From NCBI RefSeq assembly GCF_024868665.1, contig NC_079905.1, forward strand, positions 3,283,351-3,347,350: a stretch of DNA of 64,000 bases, in the 5' to 3' direction. Below, piece after piece: positions 23,174 through 33,310 of the stretch. This stretch comes from Triplophysa rosa. Lineage: Eukaryota; Chordata; Actinopteri; Cypriniformes; Nemacheilidae. The position numbers and the translations under genes were made by a program. The notes under the pieces are model-generated. The model did not search any database. It saw only the letters and a list, made by a program, of their open reading frames with translations, and was not told the DNA's origin. Each line of letters opens with the position of its first letter. Positions within the stretch are counted from its first letter, which is position 1.

Positions 23174-24124
23174 ACCACCCCCTTAAAACTCTAATAGATG
23201 CATCCTTGAGCGCAATCATTCAAGCCGTCTCCCACAGAACCCTACTTTCATACCTCACGGCATGGAGAAATTTCCTTCCCAGATTTCTCTCTCCTCTCCA
23301 TCACGTCATTCATCTCTTTCCTCAACACAATCAAACATCTCCAGGCAAGTTCCATCAAAGGTTATCTGAGCGGGATTCAATTTTTTCACAAATTAATTTA
23401 CAATGCTCCCTCCCAAGCCATAGCCAGCTCTCAAACATCCATGCTTATCAAAGGCATCCAGAGAGCCCAACCCACCCACCGAGACGCCAGACAACCTATC
23501 ACCTTAGAAGTTCTGACCAAATGTATCTCAATTCTCCGCAGAGGCTACCACACCAAGCACACCGCGCACACACTCGATGCCATGTTCATCCTTGCGTTCT
23601 TTGGATTTCTCAGAGGATCAGAAAGCACCACTACGTCCAATTTCGACCCCTCAATCAACCCCACTATTTCGGATTTGTCAGTGCTCGATTCGGAAACCAT
23701 CTCGTTTTTTATTAAACGAAGCAAGACCGATCAGGCCAGAAGAGGTCATTTCATATATATCTTCAAGCTTCAATCCTCAATCTAGCCATTCCAAACCCTA
23801 GTAGCATACATCCGCTTCAGAACATCACAGGTTAAATCTCCATCCGACCCTCTCTTCGTAGACGACCTAAACAACCCTGCTACACGTTTCTGGTTCCAAA
23901 AACACCTAAAATCTGTTTTACTCCACGCAGGCATTCCAGCAGATCTATTTTTCAGCCATTCATTTCGCATCGGCGCGGCAACCACGGCAGCCCAAAAGGG
24001 CCTCTCACAGTTCCAGATCCAAGCGCTCGGCCGTTGGTCTTCAGACGCTTTCAAAAGTTACATCCAGACTAACCGCGCCCTCATCAGGGAAGCACACAGG
24101 ACCCTTGTCACCCGAATCATTTAG
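23152..24124 (+). pseudogene. tyrosine recombinase (YR) of the Ngaro-type element, broken
   Basis: This ORF overlaps the end of RNase H in another frame. The N-terminal core-binding region is visible as SHRTLLSYLTAWRNF, then a frameshift near 23285-23305 leads to the frame reading IKGYLSGIQFF. The catalytic domain contains the first Arg (FLRGSE, near 23610), the box II motif HSFRIGA (about 23957) and LGRWSSDAFKSYI with the nucleophilic Tyr (about 24060). All R-H-R-Y residues are therefore present. One in-frame TAG (23783-23785) interrupts the catalytic domain. The frame then runs to TAG at 24122-24124. The enzyme would integrate a circular cDNA by recombination. Only the frameshift and this one stop are disabling. 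Confidence 0.87.
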
Positions 24125-24254
24125 CATCAATCATCAACCTTCTAACAAGCTTCCCCAGCAAGCAAGCAGCAGCATCGCTACACCACTCAAACTCAGAGGA
24201 GCCCGGCTTCCTTTACCCCATCCCCTTCCCCAGAAGCCAGCATCGCATTGAGCG

Positions 24255-25440
24255 ACAGCCCCTGCAGGGGCCCGTGCTTCATCCCTCACTCTGCCGCTGC
24301 AGAACGTCTTTCCTTCCCTCCGATAAAATACCTTGCATGTATCCCTTACCCTTTCCCCTGAAGTATTGTGCTTCTTCCCTCACTCTGCCGCAGCAGAATA
24401 TTTTTTCCCTTCCAAATTCCCTCGCATGCTTCCCTCATCCAATCCTCTTCCCCAGAAGCCCGTATCGCACCACGTGACAGCCCCCGCAGGGGCCCGTGCT
24501 TCATCCCTCAACTCTGCCGCTGCAGAACGTCTTTCCTACCCTCCGATAGAATTCCTTGCATGCCTCCATTACCCCTTCCCCTGAAGTATTGTGTTTCTTC
24601 CCTCACTCTGCCACAGTAGAATGTCTTCCCTCCCCCCCATGCCAGAAGCCAGTATCGCTGCAGTGACTGCCCCCGCAGGGGCCCGTGCTTCATACTTCTC
24701 TCTGCCGCAGCAGAATGTGCTCGACTACCCCCCCCCATGCTAGAAGCCAACGTCACCGCAGTGACCGCCCACAGGCTTCCAACCCCCACGCTGCCGCAGC
24801 AGACGCCACACATCACCACAGCGAACACCCCTGCAGGGGCCCATGGCTTTAAACTTCTCTCTGCCACAGCAGACGCCATGCACTTCGAAGCTAGCATCGC
24901 CGCAGCGAAAGCCTCCGCAGGGGCCCATGGCTTTAAACTTTTCTCTGCCCAGCAGACACCATGCATCATGAAGCAAGTATCGCCGCAGCGACCGCCCCCG
25001 CAGGGGCCCACGATTCCAACCTAAGCTCTGCCGCAGCAGACACCATGCATCATGAAGCCAGTATCGCCGCAGCGACTGCCCCCGCAGGGGCCCGTGCTTC
25101 CAACTCAAGCTCTGCCGCAGCAGACACCATGCATCACAAAACCAGCATAGCCGCAGCGACCGCCCCCGCAGGGCCCGTGCTTCCAACCCAAGCTCTGCCT
25201 CAGCTGACACCATGCATTATGAACGCAGTATCGCCACAACGACCACCCCCGCAGGGGCCCGCGATTCCAACCCAAGCTCTGCCGCAACAGACACCATGCA
25301 TCATGAAGCCAGTAGCGCCGCGGCTCTGCCTTAGCTGACACCATGCACTATGAAGCCAGTATCGCCGCAGCGACCGCCCCCGCAGGGGCCCGTGCTTCCA
25401 ACTCGTGCCCTGCCACAGCAGGCAAAATTCCCTTCCAACC
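24255..25440 (+). repeat. 83-84 bp minisatellite inside the Ngaro-type element
   Basis: The phrase GCAGGGGCCC recurs at 24264, 24486, 24675, 24833, 24917, 25000, 25084, 25168 (one G short), 25251 and 25382. From 24833 to 25251 the spacing is 83-84 bp. The left units are longer and diverged (about 160-220 bp). Each regular unit also carries CTCTGCCGCAGCAGA and CCATGCATCATGAAG. Units of 84 bp are 28 codons, so long open frames appear on both strands by repetition (Ala/Pro-rich on plus, Gly/Trp/Cys-rich on minus). I see no reason to call these genes. The array fills the space between the recombinase and the B1 repeat. Confidence 0.85.
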
Positions 25441-25705
25441 CCCCCAGAAGACCCAGCAATAATAAACCAGCAACTCGATAGCATCAACCACCCCGTAGGA
25501 GCAGGATCTCGATCCACGATCACAGCAGACCCCCCACTTGCAGGAGCTCACAAATCTAGCGGCCACAGCATCACCCACATCATCAGGGTCTGCAAGACCC
25601 ACAGGCCCCTTGGCGAATGCAAGCCACCATCCAGGAAGCCTCAAGTATAGCGTTATGGGGTGTATGCGCTACCCGGCTGCTGTCCAGCGTTTACATGCGC
25701 TTTGT

Positions 25706-25885
25706 GGGGTGAGTTCTGGGTTCGGCCGTTTCCGAGCTCGGCGCACTCGCCCCTATTGGGGGGAGAGAGCGTACCGGGTTCGGAAGGAACCGGCGAGCTC
25801 GGAGCCCGCTCCCCGGACAGCACGCCAAATACGCATACCTTTACTACCCCTGCTATTTTTATTATCTGCACAGGTGAACTCATGA
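25706..25885 (+). repeat. Ngaro-like B1 repeat
   Basis: Begins GGGGTGAGTTCTGGGTTC and ends CACAGGTGAACTC just before A2. It matches B2 closely, apart from a short GAGCCCGCTCCCCG segment missing from B2. It has an internal inverted motif (CGAGCTCGG...GCGAGCTCGG). Confidence 0.85.
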
Positions 25886-25889
25886 AATT

Positions 25890-25986
25890 ATGTTTTATTA
25901 ACAAAGTTCGGGAGAAGCCGGAGCATATAATTAATCAGCCAGGTTTCAGGAATCCTACCTGAAACCATCTCTAAAGGATTAAACAT
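25890..25986 (+). repeat. Ngaro-like A2 repeat
   Basis: A second direct copy of the A repeat, from ATGTTTTATTAACAAAG to AAAGGATTAAACAT. It is shorter than A1 by about 60 bases in its centre, which is unusual because A1 and A2 should be regenerated from one another during replication. Confidence 0.85.
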
Positions 25987-26040
25987 CCCTCCACCTCCCC
26001 GGCTCCTCTCCCCGAACTTGAATATCTAGCAGAACTCCGG

Positions 26041-26206
26041 GGGGTGAGTTCTGGGTTCTGCCGTTTCCGAGCTCGGCGCACTCGCCCCTATTGGGGGGAG
26101 AGAGCGTACCGGGTTCAGAAGGAACCGGCGAGCTCGGACAGCACGCCAAATACGCATACCTTTACTACCCCTGCTATTTTTATTATCTGCACAGGTGAAC
26201 TCGTGA
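26041..26206 (+). repeat. Ngaro-like B2 terminal repeat
   Basis: A second direct copy of the B repeat (GGGGTGAGTTCTGGGTTC to CAGGTGAACTC), defining the right end of the element. About 54 bp of unmatched sequence (25987-26040) lies between A2 and B2. L2-like coding sequence starts immediately after B2. Confidence 0.84.
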
Positions 26207-26989
26207 AACTCACCATCATGAACAGCACTGTGACTGCAGTGGAGTCATTCAGATTCCTGAGCACCACAATTTCTCAGGATCTGAAGTGGGACACTCACAT
26301 TGACTCAAGGCCCAGCAGAGGCTGTACTTCCTTCACCAGCTGAGGAAGTTCAACCTGCCACAGGAGTTGCTGAAACAGTTCTACTCTGCCATCATCGAAT
26401 CCATCCTCTGCACTTCTATAACTGTCTGGTTCAGCTCAGCTACCAAATCTGATCTCAGAAGACTACGGAGGGTAGTCCGGACTGCTGAGCGTATCATTGG
26501 TACAACCATCCCCACTCTCCAAGAACTGTACTCATCCAGAATGAGCAAAAGGGCTGGTAAAATCACTCTGGACCCCTCACACCCAGCACACTCCCTTTTT
26601 GAACTGTTACCGTCTGGTCGACGCTACAGAGCACTGAGCACCGGAACGACCAGACACAGGAACAGTTTCTTCCCTCAGGCAATCCATCTTATGAACACTT
26701 GACATTAAACGCGGAACACACAACTCTATTTTACATTATTTATTCACCAAATTTGCACATATGAGACCTGTACATACATAATTGTCTATATTGTATATTG
26801 TGTTTTTGCTGTTTTGTACATTGCCTATTTCTATATTATTGTATATTATTATTATTATTATTTTCATCTGTGTTCTGTCCTGTTGCTGTCTTTCTGTTGC
26901 ACTGTGGAGCTTCTGTCTCTATAACAAATTCCTCGTATGTGGAAACATACTTGGCCAATAAAGCTCATTCTTCTATTCTATCCCTTTAA
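26207..26989 (+). mobile_element. 5'-truncated L2-like LINE, C-terminal ORF end plus 3' UTR
   Basis: The sequence encodes the end of an L2-clade non-LTR polyprotein. SFRFLSTTISQDLKWDTHI comes in one frame, then after a small deletion near 26315-26345 another frame reads LLKQFYSAIIESILCTSITV, followed by RAGKITLDPSHPAHSLFELL and PSGRRYRALSTGTTRHRNSF, stopping at TGA near 26701. A ~280 bp AT-rich 3' UTR follows, ending GGCCAATAAAGCTCATTC with a short TTCTATTCTA tail. This is a dead fragment lacking the endonuclease and the RT catalytic core. L2 copies are usually 5'-truncated by incomplete reverse transcription. Confidence 0.85.
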
Positions 26990-29649
26990 CCTGGTTCGTT
27001 TCACAAGCATTCCTGACCATACTGTAGAAAATCTTTTTTTTCTCAAATGATGCAATGCTCCCACTCCAAATGATTAACTGTAAATAAAATTGTATTTTTT
27101 ACCTCTGTCTCCACCAAGCAGAATATCAATATAGCTTTTCAATTATTGGCCAGCCCAAAGTGAGGTCTAGACACTGATCGAGCAAGTGATGGAAAGAAAC
27201 CGAGAACGAAGATGGAGATAGAGACACAGCTGTTCAATCTGCCGGCCAAAGTAGTAAAAAAGACAATCGTGTCCTCCTGCAGAATCAGAAACATTCATTA
27301 CAAACCGTTGTCGCAGGTCATGGACATCTGCCTCTCCCTTCTCCAAAACTTGGACACAACAGAAACACAATTATTAGCATAGTTTTGTGACTTTATGCCA
27401 AACCGCCGCTTGTTTAATGAGCTGACCTCATGAAGAAACGCATCACGAAATGCCTTTTATCTTCCACTGAGCGTATCTACATCAATTTGCATTCATTACT
27501 GCACATCCACTGGTGGTATATGCAGAAATATGCACACACTTAGGTCCGTGTCACCGGTTTCACACGTAAGCAATGCATACGAACAAGCTAGATCTGCCGA
27601 AGAACATGTCTTATCATACATTTTCTCCAAGCTTGCTAGATGTATTTTTATCGGTCACCCGGCACGGTTAACATAAAACCTTGACTCGATTTTATGTCCA
27701 TGCATACGCATCCAAGTGCAACACCCACCCAGACGTACACACATAAACAGAAGATAGATAAGCAGGGATTGCACACCATATGGAGCCGAAGTCAAACAGA
27801 CGCACGCACTCACGACTGCACACGCTCGCAGTCACACACATGCACACAGAACGCCGGACAAGAAGGAATCCATCTACTCACTGAATGAAGCAGACGACAC
27901 CAGGAGCTAATATGAAAGGATTGGCACCGAGACAAGCTGGCTGCGTCCCGTCGAGAACGCCGACAGATCCGTGGAAAAAGAGGGATCTAAGAAGGAATAT
28001 CCGAGGATACCTCTGAACCGGATTGGGGAGGTGGGGGTTGAGAAAAAACAGATATTTTTAAGATCGGAGGTTAGGCTTCCATCAGAAGGTCTCTCTTCTT
28101 TCTATCTCAGTGCCTGGCTCTCCCCCGCCGAACGATATCAGGGTCCTGATTTTGACTTGCGATACAACTGCATTTTGTCCGGGGTGAACGGGTACAGAAA
28201 AAAATCTGTCAGGGAAGCAAAAATTGAAAAGATTCCAGCTAAGATAAAACAACTCAATTCTCTCGCCTGATCTCCCAGAGGCGTAAGTAGGGGGATGAAA
28301 ACAGAAATGAAGGGTTGAGGTAAATAGCTGAAATTGTAAGAATAAGAAGGCAGGAGAACATTTTGTTTCAGCTGGGAACAAACTCTCTCCCTCTGTTTCC
28401 CCACCCTAACTCAGTCTCTGCAGTGTGTTACAGTCTTAAGGGTCATTTGAAAAAGGAAAAAATCTCATTTTTGAGATGAAAAGAAGATGAATAGGAAAGG
28501 CCTAACTTAATCAAACAGGCGGGAGTTAACACCTCATATCTGTAGCATCGACCCCCTACCTCCCTTTTTGCTCGCCGTCTATTGGTCTTTGGTCTTGTGC
28601 TCTTTCTGCCTTTCGATTTATCCCTACCAGAATAATAAGGCTAAAGCATGCAACAAAAATTGCATTTGTTTGCCCCACATTGTTAATCGAAGGCATGCCA
28701 TCTGCTACCTATCTCGATTCTTTCCGCACCAACACAGCAACACTGTTGAATGTTAATCTAAAAGTTCAACCGAACACAACATCCTGTTTTTCCTCAGCTC
28801 TTCCGTCCCTTATCTAGAGAACTGGCCAAAAGGACAAAAAAGTAAAGCCACAGACAGGAATCAGTTGGATGTCAAAACTACGCTCCAATCTGATCCCGAG
28901 CGGTGACCCCCCAGAAAAACCACTTCAACCTCTAGTCCTCCATTTTCAATCGCCTGCCGGCAGGAAGTTCAATTATCTCCCGTCGAACGGTATCGCTTAG
29001 GATCCTCTCGACACGATATGAAATCAAAGGATCTCGGGATGATTGGGTGATACTTATTCCTTTGGCCCCTCGGGGTTCCTTTTCAACTCGAAGTGATGGA
29101 TGGCGTCTGAGTGGTCAACGTCAAGAGATTTCAATAAAAAATCCTGATCAAGGATTTGTTCTTTTATTCCCCGAAATCCTCAGCGCTCCTGTGAGCACTT
29201 CTGCTGGCTGGAAAGTAGGTCCATTCTGAGAGCGTCTGGGGACGAAGAACCTGGAAGAACTTCTGGCTGTCAGCGGGCGGAAACGCGAGTCCTGTCACGG
29301 GTGGAGAGATGGTCTTTGACGGAGCCTGGAGGAAAGGGAAAGGCAATTAGGAAGGTATAATTAAAGTCGAGAAAGACATGATGATACAAAGGCAATGGTG
29401 TAGAATGGAGCAGAATGGTCTCTTTCAATTACCTGCCTGATCATTCAATGAATTTATTTTGCCATTCACATTGTCTCTTCTTTTCGCAATTCTCACTGTC
29501 AGACAATGTGATTATATCATGTCAAGTTATTCATATAGGACCTTAGCTAACATTCCTCACTTTTGTCCTTGAAATGACATTTTAATACAATCACAACCTG
29601 TTTTTCTTATCCAGAACACATACACAAGCTTTCCCAACACTATTTTACA
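26990..29649. other. unannotated sequence
   Basis: No gene recognised. The stretch 27900-29350 is less AT-rich and has several medium-length frames on both strands without codon or domain support. I treat them as chance. Confidence 0.35.
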
Positions 29650-30185
29650 ATGTGGCTAATTCGTATTATCTCATTTGTACGTTTCAGTTCATAGGTTTAA
29701 AGGTGCTGTGTGTAATCTTTTGGAGGATCTATTGACAGAAATGCAATGTAATATACATAACTATGTGTTCAGAGATGCATAAAGACCTAATGAAGCTTTA
29801 TGTTTTTATTACTTTAGAATGAGCTATTTCTATCTACATACAGCGCGGGTCCCCTTCGCAATGTTGTTTCTACAGAATCCCTAAATGGACAAACTGCTCT
29901 ACAGAGCGTGTTTCGTAAATATGTTATCTCCTTTCGCAAAGAAGCAAAAACGTGATGACATCTTAGTTCTGTGTCAGCCGCCGTAGTGCTTCGAAAGGGA
30001 GCGGTGGAGTGAGCCTTTGGTTGCAATTCACAACCTCACCACTAAATGCTGCTAACTTTCATACACCGGACTTTTAAGAGAGGTACTTCATTTTTTTTCT
30101 AAGAATCATACATTTTTGTACATTCACGTCATATAAATTCATACAAAATAGCTACCCTGTAAAATTGTTTCCAGTGAGATCAGGT
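29650..30185. repeat. MITE family D copy split by family C
   Basis: The left arm GTGGCTAATTCGTATTATCT / TTTGTACGTTTCAG and right arm AATCATACATTTTTGTACAT / ATACAAAATAGCTACC are inverted. They are separated by a complete family C MITE (29695-30078). Confidence 0.6.
29695..30078. repeat. MITE family C, complete copy
   Basis: It starts TTTAAAGGTGCTGTGTGTAA and ends TACACCGGACTTTTAA. It contains GGAGGATCTATTGACAGAAA and GCGCGGGTCCCC. A second, inverted and interrupted copy lies at 45184-45482. Confidence 0.65.
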
Positions 30186-30189
30186 TGGC

Positions 30190-31850
30190 TTTTCTCATCC
30201 CAATGAAAGCCTTCAGATGAGCGAAAAGCCAGTGTGAATGCTTTCAAAAGATAACAATCACTTTAATTATTTTTCACAGGGTGAAGTGCTGTTACATGGG
30301 ACAGCGTGTTGAATGTTCAGCAGTAAATGTTAGTAAAACTGCTCTCTGCCTGGTTGAACGTTACGTAAGCCTGTTAGCTCTAGCTGGAATAAAGAGCCGT
30401 GATGGCGAGCTTTGCAAGAGGGGAAGCCAGTCAAGTGCCTGCGATGTTTCTAAATGCGTGAATCTACCAACCGACCGCGCTTTTAACATAAACACACATC
30501 AACGCGTTTTACCTTACATGAACGAGGGATGTTTAATTTTCAATTGACTTTATTTTAAAACGAATCCACTTGCGTTGTGTGTTGCATAGTTAACCCCAAT
30601 CTGCCAACAAAAAAGTATTATGTAAATGTTGAACATTGCATGCACGGGACCTTAAAACGTCATGCGTTTTAAGCCATTAAAACGCATGACGCTGAAGTCA
30701 AATTTCATTTCTTCTTGCTCACAGAACCATATTTTGTCTGGAGTTTGGTATACAAGCCAATATAAAACATTACTTTTTCTTTTTTTTGTTGAACACAGAG
30801 TTCTTGTGACTGTGTGTGTGTGTGCAGAGGATCTATTTTTAATCTTGATATTATGGTTTTGTGAGACAGCTGAGCTAATGCGTTGCAGTGAGCGCGTTTT
30901 GTGCAAGGAAACTCAAATTTGGCTCTCTGGGGAGAACGTTCTTTTTTGTGCACGTCAGTGCATTTGTACTTGAGAAACATTAGCATGTCACAGGTGAAAA
31001 AAGGCACTTATATGGTAAGCATGTGGTTTTCGGCCTACTCTATACAGTGCGTTTTTCGAGCGGTCATGTAAAGTCAATAGGTCTAAGCCCAACCAGAAAT
31101 CAAACTCTGTGCCTTCCCAGCACTTATTAACAAAGACTTGAGCGAAAGGGGCTGAGATCACATTCTGTACTTTTCTCAGAGTGATCTAATGCTACCGCGA
31201 GTGAGTCAGAGCGCCGTGCCAAGAAACCAAGCAAAAGTGAGAGGTTGAAAATGAGATTTGTACTTCCTGCGCTTTGCGTGATTTGGTCTTTTTTTCATCC
31301 TTCTATTTCTGCCCCTCTCTGACTGAGATAACAGCTCCGTAAAGGATTTACGACTCCGAAAGATTTCACTGATAAATCTGATGCTTTGCATCATCTGAGA
31401 AACAGAGAACAGCAGTGAGCATTTACCTCCTATATCACGCGACTCTATCTCAATGCAATTCATGAATCAAGTCGTGGAGATGATGAAGCACCAGCCCTTG
31501 TGTTCATTTTTTCTTCATCGTTGTTTTATAGTTCTTATTTTTCAGGATGTACCATTGCTCTTTTATAGCTTAGGAGAGTTCATGAAAATCATGAAATGTT
31601 TCATTTACAGTATACATCCGTAAGTCATATACTGTATTTTTGAGTATTATTTCTATTCCTTACTAGAAACGAAAATAGACAATCGTTCTTGAAAAAATTG
31701 AAAATTGGAGCACACTGCGAGACATTGATCTCTTGTTGAGAAACTCACATTCTATGTTTTTCATTAAGAGTAAAACCTGAAAAGTAGATTTAAGTCTCCA
31801 TTTGATCTCATCAGATTTCACTGGTTCCTTATTTACAAAAAGAATAATTG
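30190..31850. other. unannotated sequence
   Basis: No gene recognised. 30656-30695 contains a short perfect palindrome (CATGCGTTTTAAGCC next to ATTAAAACGCATGACG) of unknown meaning. Confidence 0.4.
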
Positions 31851-32122
31851 AAAAAAAATGAAAAATGTTTCTTCATTTACTCATCCTCATGTCATTTCAA
31901 CTCCTGTATGACTTTCTTTCTTCTTCACAACACATAAGCAGATATTTTGAAGAATGTTGCTAACCAAACTACACCGGCCAGCACTGACTTCCATTGTATG
32001 GACATTACTCTAAATATATGTTTTGTGTTCTACTGAAGAAAGAGCCACATACAGGTTTTAAATGACATGAGGGTAAATAAATATGACAGAATTTTTATTT
32101 CTGGGTGAACTGTCACTTTAAG
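31851..32122. repeat. palindromic MITE family A copy
   Basis: A degraded left end, then TTTACTCATCCTCATGTCAT. The right end is TTCTGGGTGAACTGTCACTT TAA. The centre is TGACTTCCATTGTATGG. Confidence 0.75.
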
Positions 32123-32168
32123 AGTCCCATTAAGAGTGTTTGTGTGTTCCCATAATATACCACGGCAG

Positions 32169-32200
<32 letters not shown>

Positions 32201-32287
32201 TAAATGATGTTCTTTTGTCCTCTCACACTGAGGTGATAAAGTTAAATAACCTTCACACACACCCCGACACACACACACACACACACA
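32169..32287. repeat. paired (CA)n microsatellites
   Basis: CA tracts at 32169-32198 (about 15 units) and 32266-32287 (about 11 units), with a 67 bp spacer containing a further short ACACAC run. Confidence 0.85.
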
Positions 32288-32825
32288 TAGAGGCTGTGGT
32301 AGGCAGCACACCAAGCAAAAGCAGAGCATCGTGGGTAAGCTGTCACAATCACCATTAATCTGTCCTCTCCTCGCCTCTATCATGATATACATGCCGAGTT
32401 CACCGGCAGTCACATAGATGGCAGTGACAATATACGAGTGCTGCGTGCATGCATGTGTGTTGCGGACGAGGCATGTGTGAAGGATGGGTTTGACCTGAGC
32501 ACATTGGTTTAGGTTGAGCGGTCCTGTGACACAGGCAGTTGTTAATGACTGTTGAGGGATGGGCAGATGGGGACCAACCGAGGAGGTGGAGGGGACCTGA
32601 CAGATGATGAGAAAGAATGAAAGAGAGAAAGAAAAGATGGAGAGGGGAAAATGGCTGATGGACAACAGAAAAGGGGGTATATGGGGGGGAGAGGGTGAGG
32701 AAAATGACTACGCTAACCTCAAAGACAACTCAAAGAAAAAGGATGAAGAACGAAGGAAAAGAGAGAAAGATAAACTCACCCACGGCTGTCTTTCTTCATT
32801 TGAATCGAGCTGGGTCTACTGCGCT

Positions 32826-32850
32826 GAGAGAGAGAGAGAGAGAGAGAGAG
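32826..32850. repeat. (GA)n microsatellite
   Basis: A pure AG run of about 12 units in a purine-rich strand segment (32600-32850). Confidence 0.85.
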
Positions 32851-33059
32851 ACCTCAACGGAATGCCAAAAGGACAGACATCACGAACGCATGTGCCGGCG
32901 CAATGCAAAAATCCTGAAACAACCGAGAAAACCCTAGGAAACAAAATCACAGATGCGCACAAGTCTCCGAGCCGGCTCTCCGCATCATTCCTGCTCGTAT
33001 GCAGAAACACACAATATCTTGTTAATCGGCAACATAGATAATCACACATGCAGCAATAA

Positions 33060-33310
33060 ATCAGCGTGTCAGCACGCACACACTCGCGCACACGCGTGCA
33101 GCGGGAGGAACAGACTCCACAGGCGCTACCTCAGAGGACGCCGGGCTGCCCCCTCCTCCTCCGTCTCTTTTACGCGGTCCTCTTCTGCGGCTCCTGTTTA
33201 TTCAGCACAGCTCATTTCCCACGTGAACGCAACGGTGGCTTCTCTTCATTCTGCGTCCTTGTTATCCTAGCGTTTACGCCCCTCTCCTCGCATCCAGTAC
33301 GGTAGAATTG
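33060..33310. other. CpG-rich, promoter- or exon-like block (unassigned)
   Basis: This 250 bp block is richer in CG dinucleotides and GC than the surrounding 10 kb. It contains GCGCACACGCGTGCAGCG and CTCAGAGGACGCCGGGCTGC. It carries no long reading frame that I trust. It could be a CpG-island promoter or a 5' UTR exon of an unseen gene on either strand. Evidence is compositional only. Confidence 0.25.

Larger units (their letters stand above)
19898..26206 (+). mobile_element. Ngaro-type tyrosine-recombinase retrotransposon, ~6.3 kb
   Basis: A nearly full-length YR retrotransposon. The order is A1 repeat, gag, RT/RNase H, tyrosine recombinase, minisatellite, B1, A2, B2. Direct split repeats (A1...B1-A2...B2) and a recombinase ORF following directly on RNase H, with no room for a methyltransferase domain, are the hallmarks of the Ngaro group. 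DIRS-1 proper has inverted termini. Such elements integrate by recombinase from a circular DNA and leave no target-site duplication, and none is visible here. Base composition is clearly more GC-rich than the flanks. The copy is inactivated by an RT deletion, frameshifts and stop codons. The left flank is a palindromic MITE and the right flank is an L2-like LINE end. Confidence 0.87.

Noticed and set aside
24274..25650. Several 80-167 residue open frames on both strands
   Set aside because: They are produced by the 83-84 bp minisatellite, whose unit is close to a multiple of three. They have repeated Ala/Pro or Gly/Trp/Cys words and no domain.
19898..26206. Alternative call as a DIRS-1 element or an endogenous retrovirus
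   Set aside because: The terminal repeats are direct and split, not inverted. There is a tyrosine recombinase instead of a DDE integrase, and no protease or envelope gene.
27971..28404. Overlapping ~100-residue frames on both strands
   Set aside because: Both strands are open over the same bases with no recognised domain. Treated as chance.
32030..32665. 211-residue minus-strand open frame
   Set aside because: It runs through a family A MITE and two CA microsatellites. No domain or splice logic.
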